Assembly: GCF_013403925.1 (NCBI RefSeq) | Contig: NZ_JABFDJ010000003.1 | Coordinates: forward strand, 248,001-312,000 | DNA from: Winogradskyella wichelsiae | GTDB lineage: Bacteria > Bacteroidota > Bacteroidia > Flavobacteriales > Flavobacteriaceae | Direction: 5' to 3' | Length of the DNA stretch: 64,000 nt | Part shown: positions 9,168 through 18,082 of the stretch, one piece after another | Numbering within the stretch: position 1 is the stretch's first letter | Layout of the letters: each line of letters begins with the position of its first letter | Program-made: the position numbers and the translations under genes | Notes under the pieces: generated by a model | The model's input: only the letters and a program-made list of their open reading frames with translations | Told to the model about the DNA's origin: nothing | Database searches by the model: none

Positions 9168-9479
9168 GAACGGTATTCTTTATATACTTCCAAATAGTGT
9201 CTCAATCTATCAAAACAAATAAATAAAAAGATGAAATCACTAATTTTTTCGACTAAACGAAATTAATTGTAAGAATTTTTATATTATACTGTAATTATAC
9301 TACATATTTACGACCAAAGATCATATTTAGACGTTATAAATTGATTTTTAACATATTAGAGAAATTATCTACGTTATTCTCATTCAATATTTTTTATTAA
9401 AAAAATTCTATTGATTTTATATCAAAACCTGTCAGTTATTAAAATAAAATCCGTTTTTTTACTAAAAGTTTATTAAATA
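9168..9479. other. 312-bp divergent intergenic region
   Basis: AT-rich DNA between the outward-facing lyase and asparagine-synthase-like genes. It must hold both promoters, but I see no exact TAnnTTTG box on either strand, no strong hairpin and no small gene. Confidence 0.5.
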
Positions 9480-11282
9480 ATGTGCGGTATATATTTAACT
9501 AACATACCTTATGAAGAAGGTATAATAAAAGACAAACTAAAATCAATTTCGTTTAGAGGTCCAAATTACACTGGGTTTAAAAAAGAAGGTATACTTTATT
9601 TTGGTCACTTACGGCTTTCAATATTAGATTTAGACCCACGTTCTAACCAGCCTATGGTTTCTGATAACTTAACAATTGTGTTTAACGGGGAAATCTATAA
9701 TTATAAAGATATTAAACAAGATTTAATAGAGCTTGGGTACTCTTTTAATACTGAAAGTGATACAGAAGTACTATTATTAGGATATAAACATTGGGGAAAA
9801 CATATTTTAGAAAAAATAAATGGCATGTTTGCTTTTTGTATTTATGATTCAAATACAAATAAGGTATTTTCTGCAAGAGACCGTTTAGGTGTGAAACCGT
9901 TTTATTATTATTGGAATAATGGCAGATTTGAAATTTGTAGTCAAATACGTCCCCTATTACAAGGTAAGTCAATAAATGAAGATGCAATATCAATGTATTT
10001 AGATACTGATTATATTCCCAGTCCTTATACAATTGCTGAAAATGTTTTTAAACTGCCTCCTGGTAATTTTTGTTTCATTGATTTAAATACTAACAAATTA
10101 AAAATAGAAGAGTATTGGAATTTAAAAGAAGTTAAGATTAAGGACATATCTTATAAAGATGCAAAAAACACCTTACATAATTTATTAATAGATGCTGTTA
10201 AAATTAGACTCCAATCAGATGTTCCTATCGGATCATTTTTATCAGGAGGCATCGATTCTGCACTAATTACTAGCCTTGCATCTAAAATATCCGATAAAAA
10301 AATAAATACATTCTCAATTGGTTTTGATAATCCAAAATATGATGAAAGTAATATTGCTGAGCAATTTTCAGAGATTTTAGGAACAAACCATAATACAACA
10401 ATTTGTACGTCAAAGGACATATTAGACTTAATTCCTAAATTAATCGAAGTATATGACGAACCATTTGCAGATAGTTCTGCGCTTCCTTCATTGCTTTTAA
10501 ATTCAATTGCTAAAAACCACGTTACTGTAGCTTTATCAGGCGATGGTGGTGACGAAAGCTTTTTAGGATATGACCATTTTGAATCTTTAGAAAGAAATAA
10601 ATTTATAATAAAAATCCCCTATTTTATTAGGAAATTTTTATCAGCACCTATATTCCTTAAAGCTATTGGAAAAGATTCTTACCGTGTTAGAAATGCGCTC
10701 ACAACAAAAACTGAAAATGATTTTATTGAAAATATTTTTTCAAGAAAGGGTTTTATTTTAAAAGAGAAAAGGCAAAACTGGACAGCGCATTATCAAGGTT
10801 ATAAAAAATGGTCTAATTCTTTATTACAAAAAGCTGCTGATCTAAATATAAAACTATGGTTAGAAAATGATAGTAATGTAAAAGTTGATCGAGCAAGTAT
10901 GGCATATTCTGTAGAGGTTCGCAGTCCTTTTTTAGATTACAGAGTTATAGAATATGCAAGATCTTTACCAACTTCTTTTAGATATAAAAAAGGCAGGCAA
11001 AAACGAATCTTGAGAGACATCTTAAAAGAATACATCCCTGAAGAGGTTTTTAATCTTCCAAAAAGTGGATTTAGCGTCCCTATTGGAGAATGGATGCGTC
11101 ATGAATTGAAAGATGAGTTTTATAAGGCACTCAATGATGACTTCTTAAATAAAGTACCGAACTTAAATAGTTCTAAATTTAAAATCTTATTAGAAGAACA
11201 TATGAAAGGGCAAAAAAATCATACTCCATACATATGGAAGGTATATGTACTCAGTAAATGGTATGATGAATTTAATTTTTAA
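9480..11282 (+). CDS. asparagine synthase (glutamine-hydrolysing) family protein, first copy
   Basis: A class II glutamine amidotransferase fused to an ATP-pyrophosphatase/asparagine synthase domain, 600 residues. Cys2 (MCGIYL) is the N-terminal nucleophile. SFRGPNYTG, FNGEIYNY and SDTEVLLLGY are the glutaminase-domain landmarks. FLSGGIDSALI near residue 252 is the ATP-PPase P-loop and VALSGDGGDESFLGYD follows. Paralogues of AsnB in O-antigen and capsule loci (WbpS-like) amidate sugar carboxylates. Placed directly before the glycosyltransferase operon and near uronate-making genes, this enzyme is more likely a polysaccharide amidotransferase than the housekeeping asparagine synthetase. Only about 36% of positions look shared by eye with the second copy at 18083, so the two probably have different acceptors (inference; no alignment was run). 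Confidence 0.8.
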   Translation: MCGIYLTNIPYEEGIIKDKLKSISFRGPNYTGFKKEGILYFGHLRLSILDLDPRSNQPMVSDNLTIVFNGEIYNYKDIKQDLIELGYSFNTESDTEVLLLGYKHWGKHILEKINGMFAFCIYDSNTNKVFSARDRLGVKPFYYYWNNGRFEICSQIRPLLQGKSINEDAISMYLDTDYIPSPYTIAENVFKLPPGNFCFIDLNTNKLKIEEYWNLKEVKIKDISYKDAKNTLHNLLIDAVKIRLQSDVPIGSFLSGGIDSALITSLASKISDKKINTFSIGFDNPKYDESNIAEQFSEILGTNHNTTICTSKDILDLIPKLIEVYDEPFADSSALPSLLLNSIAKNHVTVALSGDGGDESFLGYDHFESLERNKFIIKIPYFIRKFLSAPIFLKAIGKDSYRVRNALTTKTENDFIENIFSRKGFILKEKRQNWTAHYQGYKKWSNSLLQKAADLNIKLWLENDSNVKVDRASMAYSVEVRSPFLDYRVIEYARSLPTSFRYKKGRQKRILRDILKEYIPEEVFNLPKSGFSVPIGEWMRHELKDEFYKALNDDFLNKVPNLNSSKFKILLEEHMKGQKNHTPYIWKVYVLSKWYDEFNF

Positions 11283-11528
11283 GATCAGAGATAACTCTTA
11301 TTCAATTTTAAAAATAACATCATAAATTGTATTTTCTTAAAACGCTTTACTTCTACTCTTTTAATAATAAAATGATCTTAGTTGTTTGGAGTTAATCGTT
11401 AAAAACGAGTCTTTAATATATTAATTTAGAGTATATAAATTATTTCATTCAAATTTGTTTCAATTAATACTAAATCCCTTAAATAGATAAATCTAATTTC
11501 TAAAATTTAGCAAACTATTATTTTTTGA

Positions 11529-12470
11529 ATGGTAAATAAAATAAGTGTCATAATACCTGTTTATAATGTAGAAAATTACTTAGATCGATGCATTAATAGT
11601 ATCATTAATCAAACTTACCAAAACTTTGAAATTATACTAGTCAATGATGGCTCTTCTGATAATTCAGGTCATATATGTGATAATTACAAAATACAAGATA
11701 CTAGAGTTATTGTTATACATAAACAAAATGAAGGCTCTAGTTGCGCTAGAAATGCAGGATTAGATATAGCATCTGGTGATTATATTTCATTTGTGGATAG
11801 CGATGATTATATAAATGAATCAATGTTAGAGATTATGATTACTAATCTCACTAAATTTAATTTAGATGTTGTAGAAATTAACCCCACCAGCAACAATGTC
11901 GATTTAAACCTAAATTACAATTTTGAAATTCAAGATAAAGTTTCCATGATGAAGCGAATTATTCAAAATACTGCATTTTCAGTTTGGCGCCGCATGTACA
12001 AAACTTCTTTAATTAATGATTTAAGGTTTATACCAAAAATAATTCATCAAGATGTGTTTTTTACTATCGATGTTTTAGATAAAATAGATCAGATAGGTTA
12101 CATAAATCAACAATTATATCATTATAACACAGATAACGTTAGTATAATTAGAAGCAAGTATTCATTAGAAAAGATAAAAATAGGTATAAAGGCTACAGAA
12201 TATATTTGTAATAACATAACTCACTTACCCGAATTAAACCTAACAAAAAAAAACTACGTAACCAACTATTATACAGATCACTATTTTTTGCTATCTAGAA
12301 ATACAGATATAGACCCAAATAGAATATTTAGAAAAAAAATTAGAAAAGCGATTGGAGAATCTGTAAGTTTAAAAAATTATACTCTTAGGTCAGTTATGGT
12401 TATTACATTGCCTCTTGTAATTATGGAGTATATTTCTCATATCTATAGTAAACTGATCTCAAGATCATAA
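11529..12470 (+). CDS. family 2 glycosyltransferase
   Basis: A 313-residue GT-A type inverting transferase. The N-terminus SVIIPVYNVENYLDRCINSI is the classical GT2 start. VNDGSSDNSGHI follows, and the metal/nucleotide-binding DSDD lies near residues 91-94 (FVDSDDYIN). SSCARNAGLD precedes it. The C-terminal 100 residues are less conserved and end in a hydrophobic, probably membrane-associated stretch (MVITLPLVIMEYISHIYSKL). The flippase gene follows after 4 nt, so this is the first gene of a compact run 11529-21748 with gaps under 20 nt. The sugar donor cannot be read from sequence. Confidence 0.88.
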   Translation: MVNKISVIIPVYNVENYLDRCINSIINQTYQNFEIILVNDGSSDNSGHICDNYKIQDTRVIVIHKQNEGSSCARNAGLDIASGDYISFVDSDDYINESMLEIMITNLTKFNLDVVEINPTSNNVDLNLNYNFEIQDKVSMMKRIIQNTAFSVWRRMYKTSLINDLRFIPKIIHQDVFFTIDVLDKIDQIGYINQQLYHYNTDNVSIIRSKYSLEKIKIGIKATEYICNNITHLPELNLTKKNYVTNYYTDHYFLLSRNTDIDPNRIFRKKIRKAIGESVSLKNYTLRSVMVITLPLVIMEYISHIYSKLISRS

Positions 12471-12474
12471 ATTT

Positions 12475-14013
12475 ATGTCTAGAGTAGCATTAACTATAAA
12501 GAACGCTTGGATAGCTTTAATTTTTCAATTAATCTATATACTCATACAGTTTTTTTCTCGAAACATTTTTCTCGACAATCTTGGTAATGACTTTATTGGT
12601 ACAGTTGATACTCTAAAAAGTATATTGCAATTTTTAAATCTTTCAGAGCTAGGAATAGGTACTGCTGTTGGTTTTGCGCTCTATAAACCTATTTATGATA
12701 ACAATAAGGATAAAATTAATGAAATAGTTGGTTATTTAGGTTTTCTATACAAAAGAATAGGTTATTTTGTTTTAGGATCTTCTCTGTTGCTATTGTTCTT
12801 TTTTCCTTTTTTTTTCGAAGACACCAATATAAATCTTGCTAAAATAATATTCCTATTTGCAGCCTTATTAATAAGTAATTTATTAAGTTATTTTTTCGCA
12901 TATTATACATTTCTACTACAAGCAGATCAAAAAGGTTTTATAAACATAACCATAGGGCAATCTGTATTTATACTAAGATTGTTTCTACAGTGTTTAGTAC
13001 TAATCTACTTTAAGGATGTCTGGTTATGGATATTATTAGAATTACTAACCCCTTTTATTTATATTTTTATTTTAAGAAAAAAAGTTAGACAAACTTACCC
13101 TTGGTTAATATTTAATTTAAAGATTACTAAAGTTATACGTAACAATCAAAAAGGATTATTAAAAAAAATAAAGCAAATAAGTTTTCATAAGCTAGGAACA
13201 TTTGTAAGCAATAGCACAGACAATATTATTATTTTCTCGATGGTTAACCCTGCAATGGTAGCCTTCGTTGGTAATTACCAAATGATAATGAATAATATAA
13301 ACCTATTAGTCAGTAAAATGTTTGAAGGCACCAACGCTAGTGTAGGAAATCTTGTTGCTGAAAATAACATAGAAAATATGCTTAAAGTTTTTTGGGAATT
13401 TATGGCTTTACGTTTCTTTATTGCTGGTTGCTCAACAGTGTTATTATATTTAGGTTTTGATGAATTAATAACCTTATGGTTAGGTGAAGAGTATTTATTA
13501 TCTCAGACTATCCTAATTATTTTAATTATCATTTTTTTTATGCTTCAAGTAAGACAACCTATAGATAGTTTCAAACAAGCTTATGGACTTTATGGAGATA
13601 TATGGTCTCCTGTAATACAAAGTTTAATTAACTTATTTTTTTCTATATTATTTGTATTTAAATATGGTGTATTAGGTGTATTCTTAGGTACTATGATTAG
13701 TCAATTCATCATTGTAATGCTATGGAGACCATACTATGTTTTTAAATATGGTTTTAAAATTAATCATTGGATTTATTGGAAAGGTTTTATAATGCATTTA
13801 TTCTATTTATCTGTAGCTTTTATAAGCTACTATTACCTGTCAATGTATTTAGACAAAGAGGAAAACGCAAATTTGTTCTCTTTATTTACTGAACTGTTAA
13901 AATTTGGAGCACTATTTCTTGCCATTTATCTAGTCTTGTTAAGTGTATTTAGTTTAGGTTTTAAAAACTTAATAAAACGCTTTACAAATTTAATAAGAAA
14001 AAAAAATAAGTGA
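12475..14013 (+). CDS. Wzx-like polysaccharide flippase (MATE/MOP superfamily)
   Basis: A 512-residue integral membrane protein with roughly 12-14 hydrophobic segments. It belongs to the polysaccharide biosynthesis/export (RfbX-type) branch of the MOP exporter superfamily. The N-terminal NAWIALIFQLIYILIQFFSR and the central FHKLGTFVSNSTDNIIIFSM are typical of Bacteroidota Wzx proteins in capsule loci. It should translocate undecaprenyl-linked repeat units across the inner membrane. It lies between a GT2 and the putative polymerase with gaps of 4 and 7 nt. Wzx sequences diverge strongly, so assignment rests on topology, length and context. Confidence 0.82.
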   Translation: MSRVALTIKNAWIALIFQLIYILIQFFSRNIFLDNLGNDFIGTVDTLKSILQFLNLSELGIGTAVGFALYKPIYDNNKDKINEIVGYLGFLYKRIGYFVLGSSLLLLFFFPFFFEDTNINLAKIIFLFAALLISNLLSYFFAYYTFLLQADQKGFINITIGQSVFILRLFLQCLVLIYFKDVWLWILLELLTPFIYIFILRKKVRQTYPWLIFNLKITKVIRNNQKGLLKKIKQISFHKLGTFVSNSTDNIIIFSMVNPAMVAFVGNYQMIMNNINLLVSKMFEGTNASVGNLVAENNIENMLKVFWEFMALRFFIAGCSTVLLYLGFDELITLWLGEEYLLSQTILIILIIIFFMLQVRQPIDSFKQAYGLYGDIWSPVIQSLINLFFSILFVFKYGVLGVFLGTMISQFIIVMLWRPYYVFKYGFKINHWIYWKGFIMHLFYLSVAFISYYYLSMYLDKEENANLFSLFTELLKFGALFLAIYLVLLSVFSLGFKNLIKRFTNLIRKKNK

Positions 14014-14020
14014 AACTTCC

Positions 14021-15253
14021 ATGAAATATTTAATAGCCATTTTACTTATATTATTTGCTTCTTATGCTGATATTTTTTTTTTCAGAATAGGTGTTGTTCC
14101 CTTTCAACCTTCTTCTTTCTTCATACCTCTATTCTTAGGAGTTTGTATTGTAAAATATCCTGTACTAGATTATATCGATCTATTTAAATCTCATTCGTTT
14201 ATAGTTTTTACAGTAATACTCTTTTTTTCAATAATATATGCCGCAATATCTAAGGTGGATAGCGCTCTTATAATAACAAACATTTCTTTAAACGCCATAA
14301 CACTCTTAATGTATATTTTTGCTGTTCATTTTTTTAGAACAGAAGATAAATGGCTCGTTTTTTTAGTTATTTTCTGTGCTTTCACAACCTTAGCAGGTAG
14401 TGTGTGGTATGATTTTTTTATTGGTTTGCCTAAATATAATCTTCAATTAGCGGAAGCTGTGAGAAAAGGTGGCTTTGGTGAAAACCCTAATCAAGCCGCT
14501 TCAGGCATAAAGTTCTTGGCTTTAGGGGTGTTAGTTTTTTTATATAAATTTAAAACAAAACGAATTGTATTTATTAGCGCTATGGTTATCTCTGTATTCT
14601 TGACATTCTCAAGAAGTGGTATTATCTCTGTGATACTTATACTAATTTTTGGTACTGCTAATAGCTGGAACAAAAACTTTAAGATTACAACACCGATTCT
14701 AATCAAAAGTCTTTTTAAAATGGCAATTTTATTTACTGGTTTATACCTTGGACTTATTTTATTTGCTGGTGTAATTAAGGATAATTTTCCTGCATTTACA
14801 AGGGGTGCAGCTGGAGAAAGGCTAGATTTATTATTAGGGAAAAGCGATGGTAGCGTTATAGCAGAAGATGTTGGCTCTGGAGGAGGAAGAGGTGATTTAT
14901 TATTAATGTATTTTGATAAATTCAAAGAAAACCCATTAGGATACGGAACAGGCTATACAGCCGACCAAAGATTTGTGCCTTTAAACACACATAATTATTA
15001 TCTGTTTTTAGCAATCAACTATGGCTTTTTAGCATTAATAATTTATATTGTTTATTTATGGCGAGGTCTTAAGCTTTCTTTAAAAGAAGATCAATTTTAC
15101 TATCTTATATTCTTAGCTTTATTAGTTTTTGAAGGTCTTATATCTCATTCAATATATTACGAACGGTCATTGCTAATTAGTCTAGCTTTCTTTGATAGTC
15201 TATTATATAACAAAAACTCAAAAACAAGAAGTCAATTAAGCATGAGTAAATAA
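14021..15253 (+). CDS. putative O-antigen/EPS polymerase (Wzy-like)
   Basis: A 410-residue protein with about 10-12 hydrophobic segments and a long hydrophilic loop around residues 255-320, containing GERLDLLLGKSDGSV, RGDLLLMYFDKFKENPLGYGTGYT and NTHNYYLFLAINYG. This loop pattern (R-x-x-L..., NPLGxG, xxxHNxYL) is the signature of the O-antigen ligase/polymerase (Wzy_C) superfamily. Polymerisation rather than ligation is favoured by its place between the flippase and the glycosyltransferases. It is 7 nt after wzx and 6 nt before the acetyltransferase. Confidence 0.78.
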   Translation: MKYLIAILLILFASYADIFFFRIGVVPFQPSSFFIPLFLGVCIVKYPVLDYIDLFKSHSFIVFTVILFFSIIYAAISKVDSALIITNISLNAITLLMYIFAVHFFRTEDKWLVFLVIFCAFTTLAGSVWYDFFIGLPKYNLQLAEAVRKGGFGENPNQAASGIKFLALGVLVFLYKFKTKRIVFISAMVISVFLTFSRSGIISVILILIFGTANSWNKNFKITTPILIKSLFKMAILFTGLYLGLILFAGVIKDNFPAFTRGAAGERLDLLLGKSDGSVIAEDVGSGGGRGDLLLMYFDKFKENPLGYGTGYTADQRFVPLNTHNYYLFLAINYGFLALIIYIVYLWRGLKLSLKEDQFYYLIFLALLVFEGLISHSIYYERSLLISLAFFDSLLYNKNSKTRSQLSMSK

Positions 15254-15259
15254 AAGAAT

Positions 15260-15841
15260 ATGATACAATCAAAATCAGACTATTACCATTATGTCAAACA
15301 AGATAAAAAAGCTTTAAAAATAGAAGCTACTAGTACCGCACAATTATTTAAAAATATTGTATCACCTAATTACATTTGGAAATTTCAACAGTTATTAAGA
15401 AAAGTAGAGTATTTTCAAAATTGTAAAAAAGGTATCATTAATAAGTTGTATCTAAATTTTTTAAAATATAAATTTAAAGCTATTTCTATTAAATTAGGTT
15501 TTTCAATTCCCCCCAATGTATTTGGTCCCGGACTTTCTATAGTTCATTATGGTACTATCGTAATTAATAGTAATACTAAAGTAGGTAGCAACTGTAGAAT
15601 ACACGTTTGTGTAAATATTGGTGCATCAGGTGGTGAGTCAGAAGCACCTCAGTTGGGAGACAATGTTTATATTGCACCTGGTGCCAAAATTTATGGTAAC
15701 ATTTCAATTCCTAATAACACCGCTATTGGCGCAAACGCTGTGGTTAATAAATCCTTTAGTGAAGAAAATACGATGATAGCAGGTATTCCTGCAAGAGTAA
15801 TAAGTGAAATTGATATAAAAAAAATCATTAAACATTTATAG
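15260..15841 (+). CDS. serine-acetyltransferase-like hexapeptide O-acetyltransferase
   Basis: A 193-residue protein. The C-terminal half is a left-handed beta-helix with hexapeptide repeats (SIVHYGTIVINSNTKVGSNC, then VYIAPGAKIYGNISIPNNTAIGANAVVNKSF). The motif GLSIVHYG with its histidine and the GESEAPQLGDNVYIAPGA segment match the serine acetyltransferase/CysE-like branch used for sugar O-acetylation in capsule loci (WcaB/CapG-like). The N-terminal 80 residues are helical and basic, unlike the full CysE helical domain, and the protein is shorter than the usual 260-residue CysE. I infer it acetylates a sugar of the repeat unit rather than serine. Confidence 0.78.
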   Translation: MIQSKSDYYHYVKQDKKALKIEATSTAQLFKNIVSPNYIWKFQQLLRKVEYFQNCKKGIINKLYLNFLKYKFKAISIKLGFSIPPNVFGPGLSIVHYGTIVINSNTKVGSNCRIHVCVNIGASGGESEAPQLGDNVYIAPGAKIYGNISIPNNTAIGANAVVNKSFSEENTMIAGIPARVISEIDIKKIIKHL

Positions 15842-15847
15842 TTCTTA

Positions 15848-16918
15848 ATGGATAATAGAATAAAAATAATATTTATAATACCCTCCTTAGTACCAGGCGG
15901 CGCTGAGCGTGTCATTTCTTTTGTATCTCAAAACATTGATAAAGACAAATTCGCCCCCTTACTTTTAGTTATTGGTTACCCAGAAGACTCTGCTTATGAT
16001 GTTAGTAATGTTGAGGTTAAATATTTAAAGAAAAAGAGAGTCTTAAAAGCAATACCTACTATTGCATATTTAATATTTAAGCTTAAACCTAGTATTGTTT
16101 TAAGCTCTATATCTCATACAAATATTGCAATGTCCATAATTGCACCCTATTTTAAGAGAACAAAATTTATAGGAAGAGAAGCTACTATTTTAAGTAAAAG
16201 AAAAGATCAAACAAGTACAAAAAAATGGTCGCCTATTAACTTCGTTTCCAATCAATTTAATAATTTAGACATGCTCATTTGCCAATCAAATGATATGGCA
16301 GAAGACATGGTTAACAACTACAACGTACCAAGAAATAAAACGTGCGTAATTAATAACCCAATCTCAAATTTAGCATTAATAAAAGAAAAAACTAACAATG
16401 AAAACATTAGGAAATATATAACGGTTGGAAGACTTGTTAATGTAAAAGGCCATTTCCGGATTTTAGACATCTTATCGCAATTAAAATTCCCATTTTCATA
16501 TACCATAATCGGTGATGGGAATTTAAAAGAAGTAATTTTTAAAAAAGCAGAAGAATTATCTATTTTAAAATATATAATTCATATTCCTTTTACAAATAAG
16601 GTCAATGATTATATTATTAATCATGATTATTTTCTTCAAGGGTCATATCTAGAAGGTTTCCCAAACGCATTGCTAGAAAGTTGTGTGGTTGGCACACCGG
16701 TTATAGCTTTTGATGTACCTGGTGGCACAAAAGAAATTATAGAAGATGGTGTCAATGGCTTTTTAGTTAAAAATGAAATAGAATTTTTAGAAAAGCTCCA
16801 AGAAAAGAGAATCTGGGATCCTAAAAAAATTAGAGAATCTGTTTATCTAAAATTCAATAAGGAAAAAATTATTAAACAATATGAACAATTATTTATCGAT
16901 ATCTTAAAGTTACATTAA
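15848..16918 (+). CDS. family 4 glycosyltransferase (a)
   Basis: A 356-residue GT-B fold enzyme. The N-terminal FIIPSLVPGGAERVISFVS motif and the C-terminal LEGFPNALLESCVVGTPVIA motif, with its two family glutamates, are classical GT4. The intermediate YITVGRLVNVKGH marks the start of the C-terminal nucleotide-binding domain near residue 193. No membrane segment is evident, so it should act at the cytoplasmic face. It starts 6 nt after the acetyltransferase. It shares the GGAE opening and EGFPNAL motif with the next gene, suggesting an old duplication. Confidence 0.88.
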   Translation: MDNRIKIIFIIPSLVPGGAERVISFVSQNIDKDKFAPLLLVIGYPEDSAYDVSNVEVKYLKKKRVLKAIPTIAYLIFKLKPSIVLSSISHTNIAMSIIAPYFKRTKFIGREATILSKRKDQTSTKKWSPINFVSNQFNNLDMLICQSNDMAEDMVNNYNVPRNKTCVINNPISNLALIKEKTNNENIRKYITVGRLVNVKGHFRILDILSQLKFPFSYTIIGDGNLKEVIFKKAEELSILKYIIHIPFTNKVNDYIINHDYFLQGSYLEGFPNALLESCVVGTPVIAFDVPGGTKEIIEDGVNGFLVKNEIEFLEKLQEKRIWDPKKIRESVYLKFNKEKIIKQYEQLFIDILKLH

Positions 16919-16924
16919 ACTCCT

Positions 16925-18067
16925 GTGAACCCAGTTAAACAACATATTAGCATTTTAACCATAGCTTTAGGAAGCGGTGGAGCGGAAAAAGTAATAAGCC
17001 TCTTACTCAAAGAATTAAAGGCCGATTATAAGGTTACCCTTGTTATGCTTTATAATGTTACTCATTTTCCTATTCCAAAAGAGGTTGATGTTATTATTTT
17101 TAATAAAAATGGTCCTGATAGACCTACATATTTAAAATTTGTAGATACCATCAGTTTTATTATAAAATATTATCACTTTGTAAATAAACAAAATATAGCT
17201 ATTTCTATATCATTTTTAGCATTACCTAATCTTATAAATGGTATCATGTCTAGTTTTAACAGGTCTGTTAAAACAATTATCAGTGAGCGTGGTTTTCCTT
17301 CAGATAATGTTACTAGCAAATTATCACTTTATATTTCCAAATGGTTTTATCCTATTTTCTATAACCGATGTCATAAACTGTTTTCAAACTCAATACATAT
17401 CAATAAAGACTTAAGAGATAACTTTGGTGTTAAAATTCCGATGGAGGTTATTTACAACCCGATTGAAATTCCAAAAACAATTATTGATTCAAATAGATTA
17501 AATACCAAAACACTAAAACTTATAACTGCAGGAACTTTAAATAAGAGAAAAAATCATATCATGACCATTCGTGCCATAAAAGCCTCTAATTTAAAATATG
17601 AGTTTTCCATTTTAGGTGGCGGTGATTTATACAATTATTTACAAAATGAAATTAAAGAATCACAATTAAGCGATAACATTATCTTAGAAGGAAAAGTAAA
17701 AAATGTAAACAATTATTTGCTAAATAGCCATTGCTTTGTGTTGTCTTCATTTACAGAAGGTTTCCCTAACGCTTTAATCGAAGCCATGGCCATCGGTCTA
17801 CCAAGTATATCAACAAACTGTTTATCTGGACCTCTAGAATTATTAAATGAAAACGAAGAAATTAGTATTAAAAATGGTGAATTTTTTATTGCCAAATACG
17901 GTTTACTTGTTAATAATGATGACCATATAGGCTTGAGTAAAGCACTCGATTATTTTCACAATAATCCAGAAGAAAGAGTAAAATTTAGTCAATTAAGTTT
18001 ACAACGCTCAAAAGACTATCAATTAAAAAGTATTTATAAAAAATTCAATTACTTTATACAGCATTAA
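16925..18067 (+). CDS. family 4 glycosyltransferase (b), GTG start
   Basis: A 380-residue GT4 enzyme with the opening ISILTIALGSGGAEKVISLL, a linker LKLITAGTLNKRKNH at about residue 198 and FTEGFPNALIEAMAIGLPSIS near residue 278. The chosen start is GTG at 16925, six bases after the previous stop. No ATG occurs before the conserved GGAE motif, so GTG is favoured. It belongs to the same tight run as the flanking genes. Donor and acceptor are unknown. Confidence 0.87.
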   Translation: MNPVKQHISILTIALGSGGAEKVISLLLKELKADYKVTLVMLYNVTHFPIPKEVDVIIFNKNGPDRPTYLKFVDTISFIIKYYHFVNKQNIAISISFLALPNLINGIMSSFNRSVKTIISERGFPSDNVTSKLSLYISKWFYPIFYNRCHKLFSNSIHINKDLRDNFGVKIPMEVIYNPIEIPKTIIDSNRLNTKTLKLITAGTLNKRKNHIMTIRAIKASNLKYEFSILGGGDLYNYLQNEIKESQLSDNIILEGKVKNVNNYLLNSHCFVLSSFTEGFPNALIEAMAIGLPSISTNCLSGPLELLNENEEISIKNGEFFIAKYGLLVNNDDHIGLSKALDYFHNNPEERVKFSQLSLQRSKDYQLKSIYKKFNYFIQH

Positions 18068-18082
18068 TTAAGAGAGTATTAC

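Noticed and set aside
14491-14925. 144-codon minus-strand reading frame inside the Wzy-like gene
   Set aside because: Antisense shadow of a well-supported membrane protein; no promoter or family signature.
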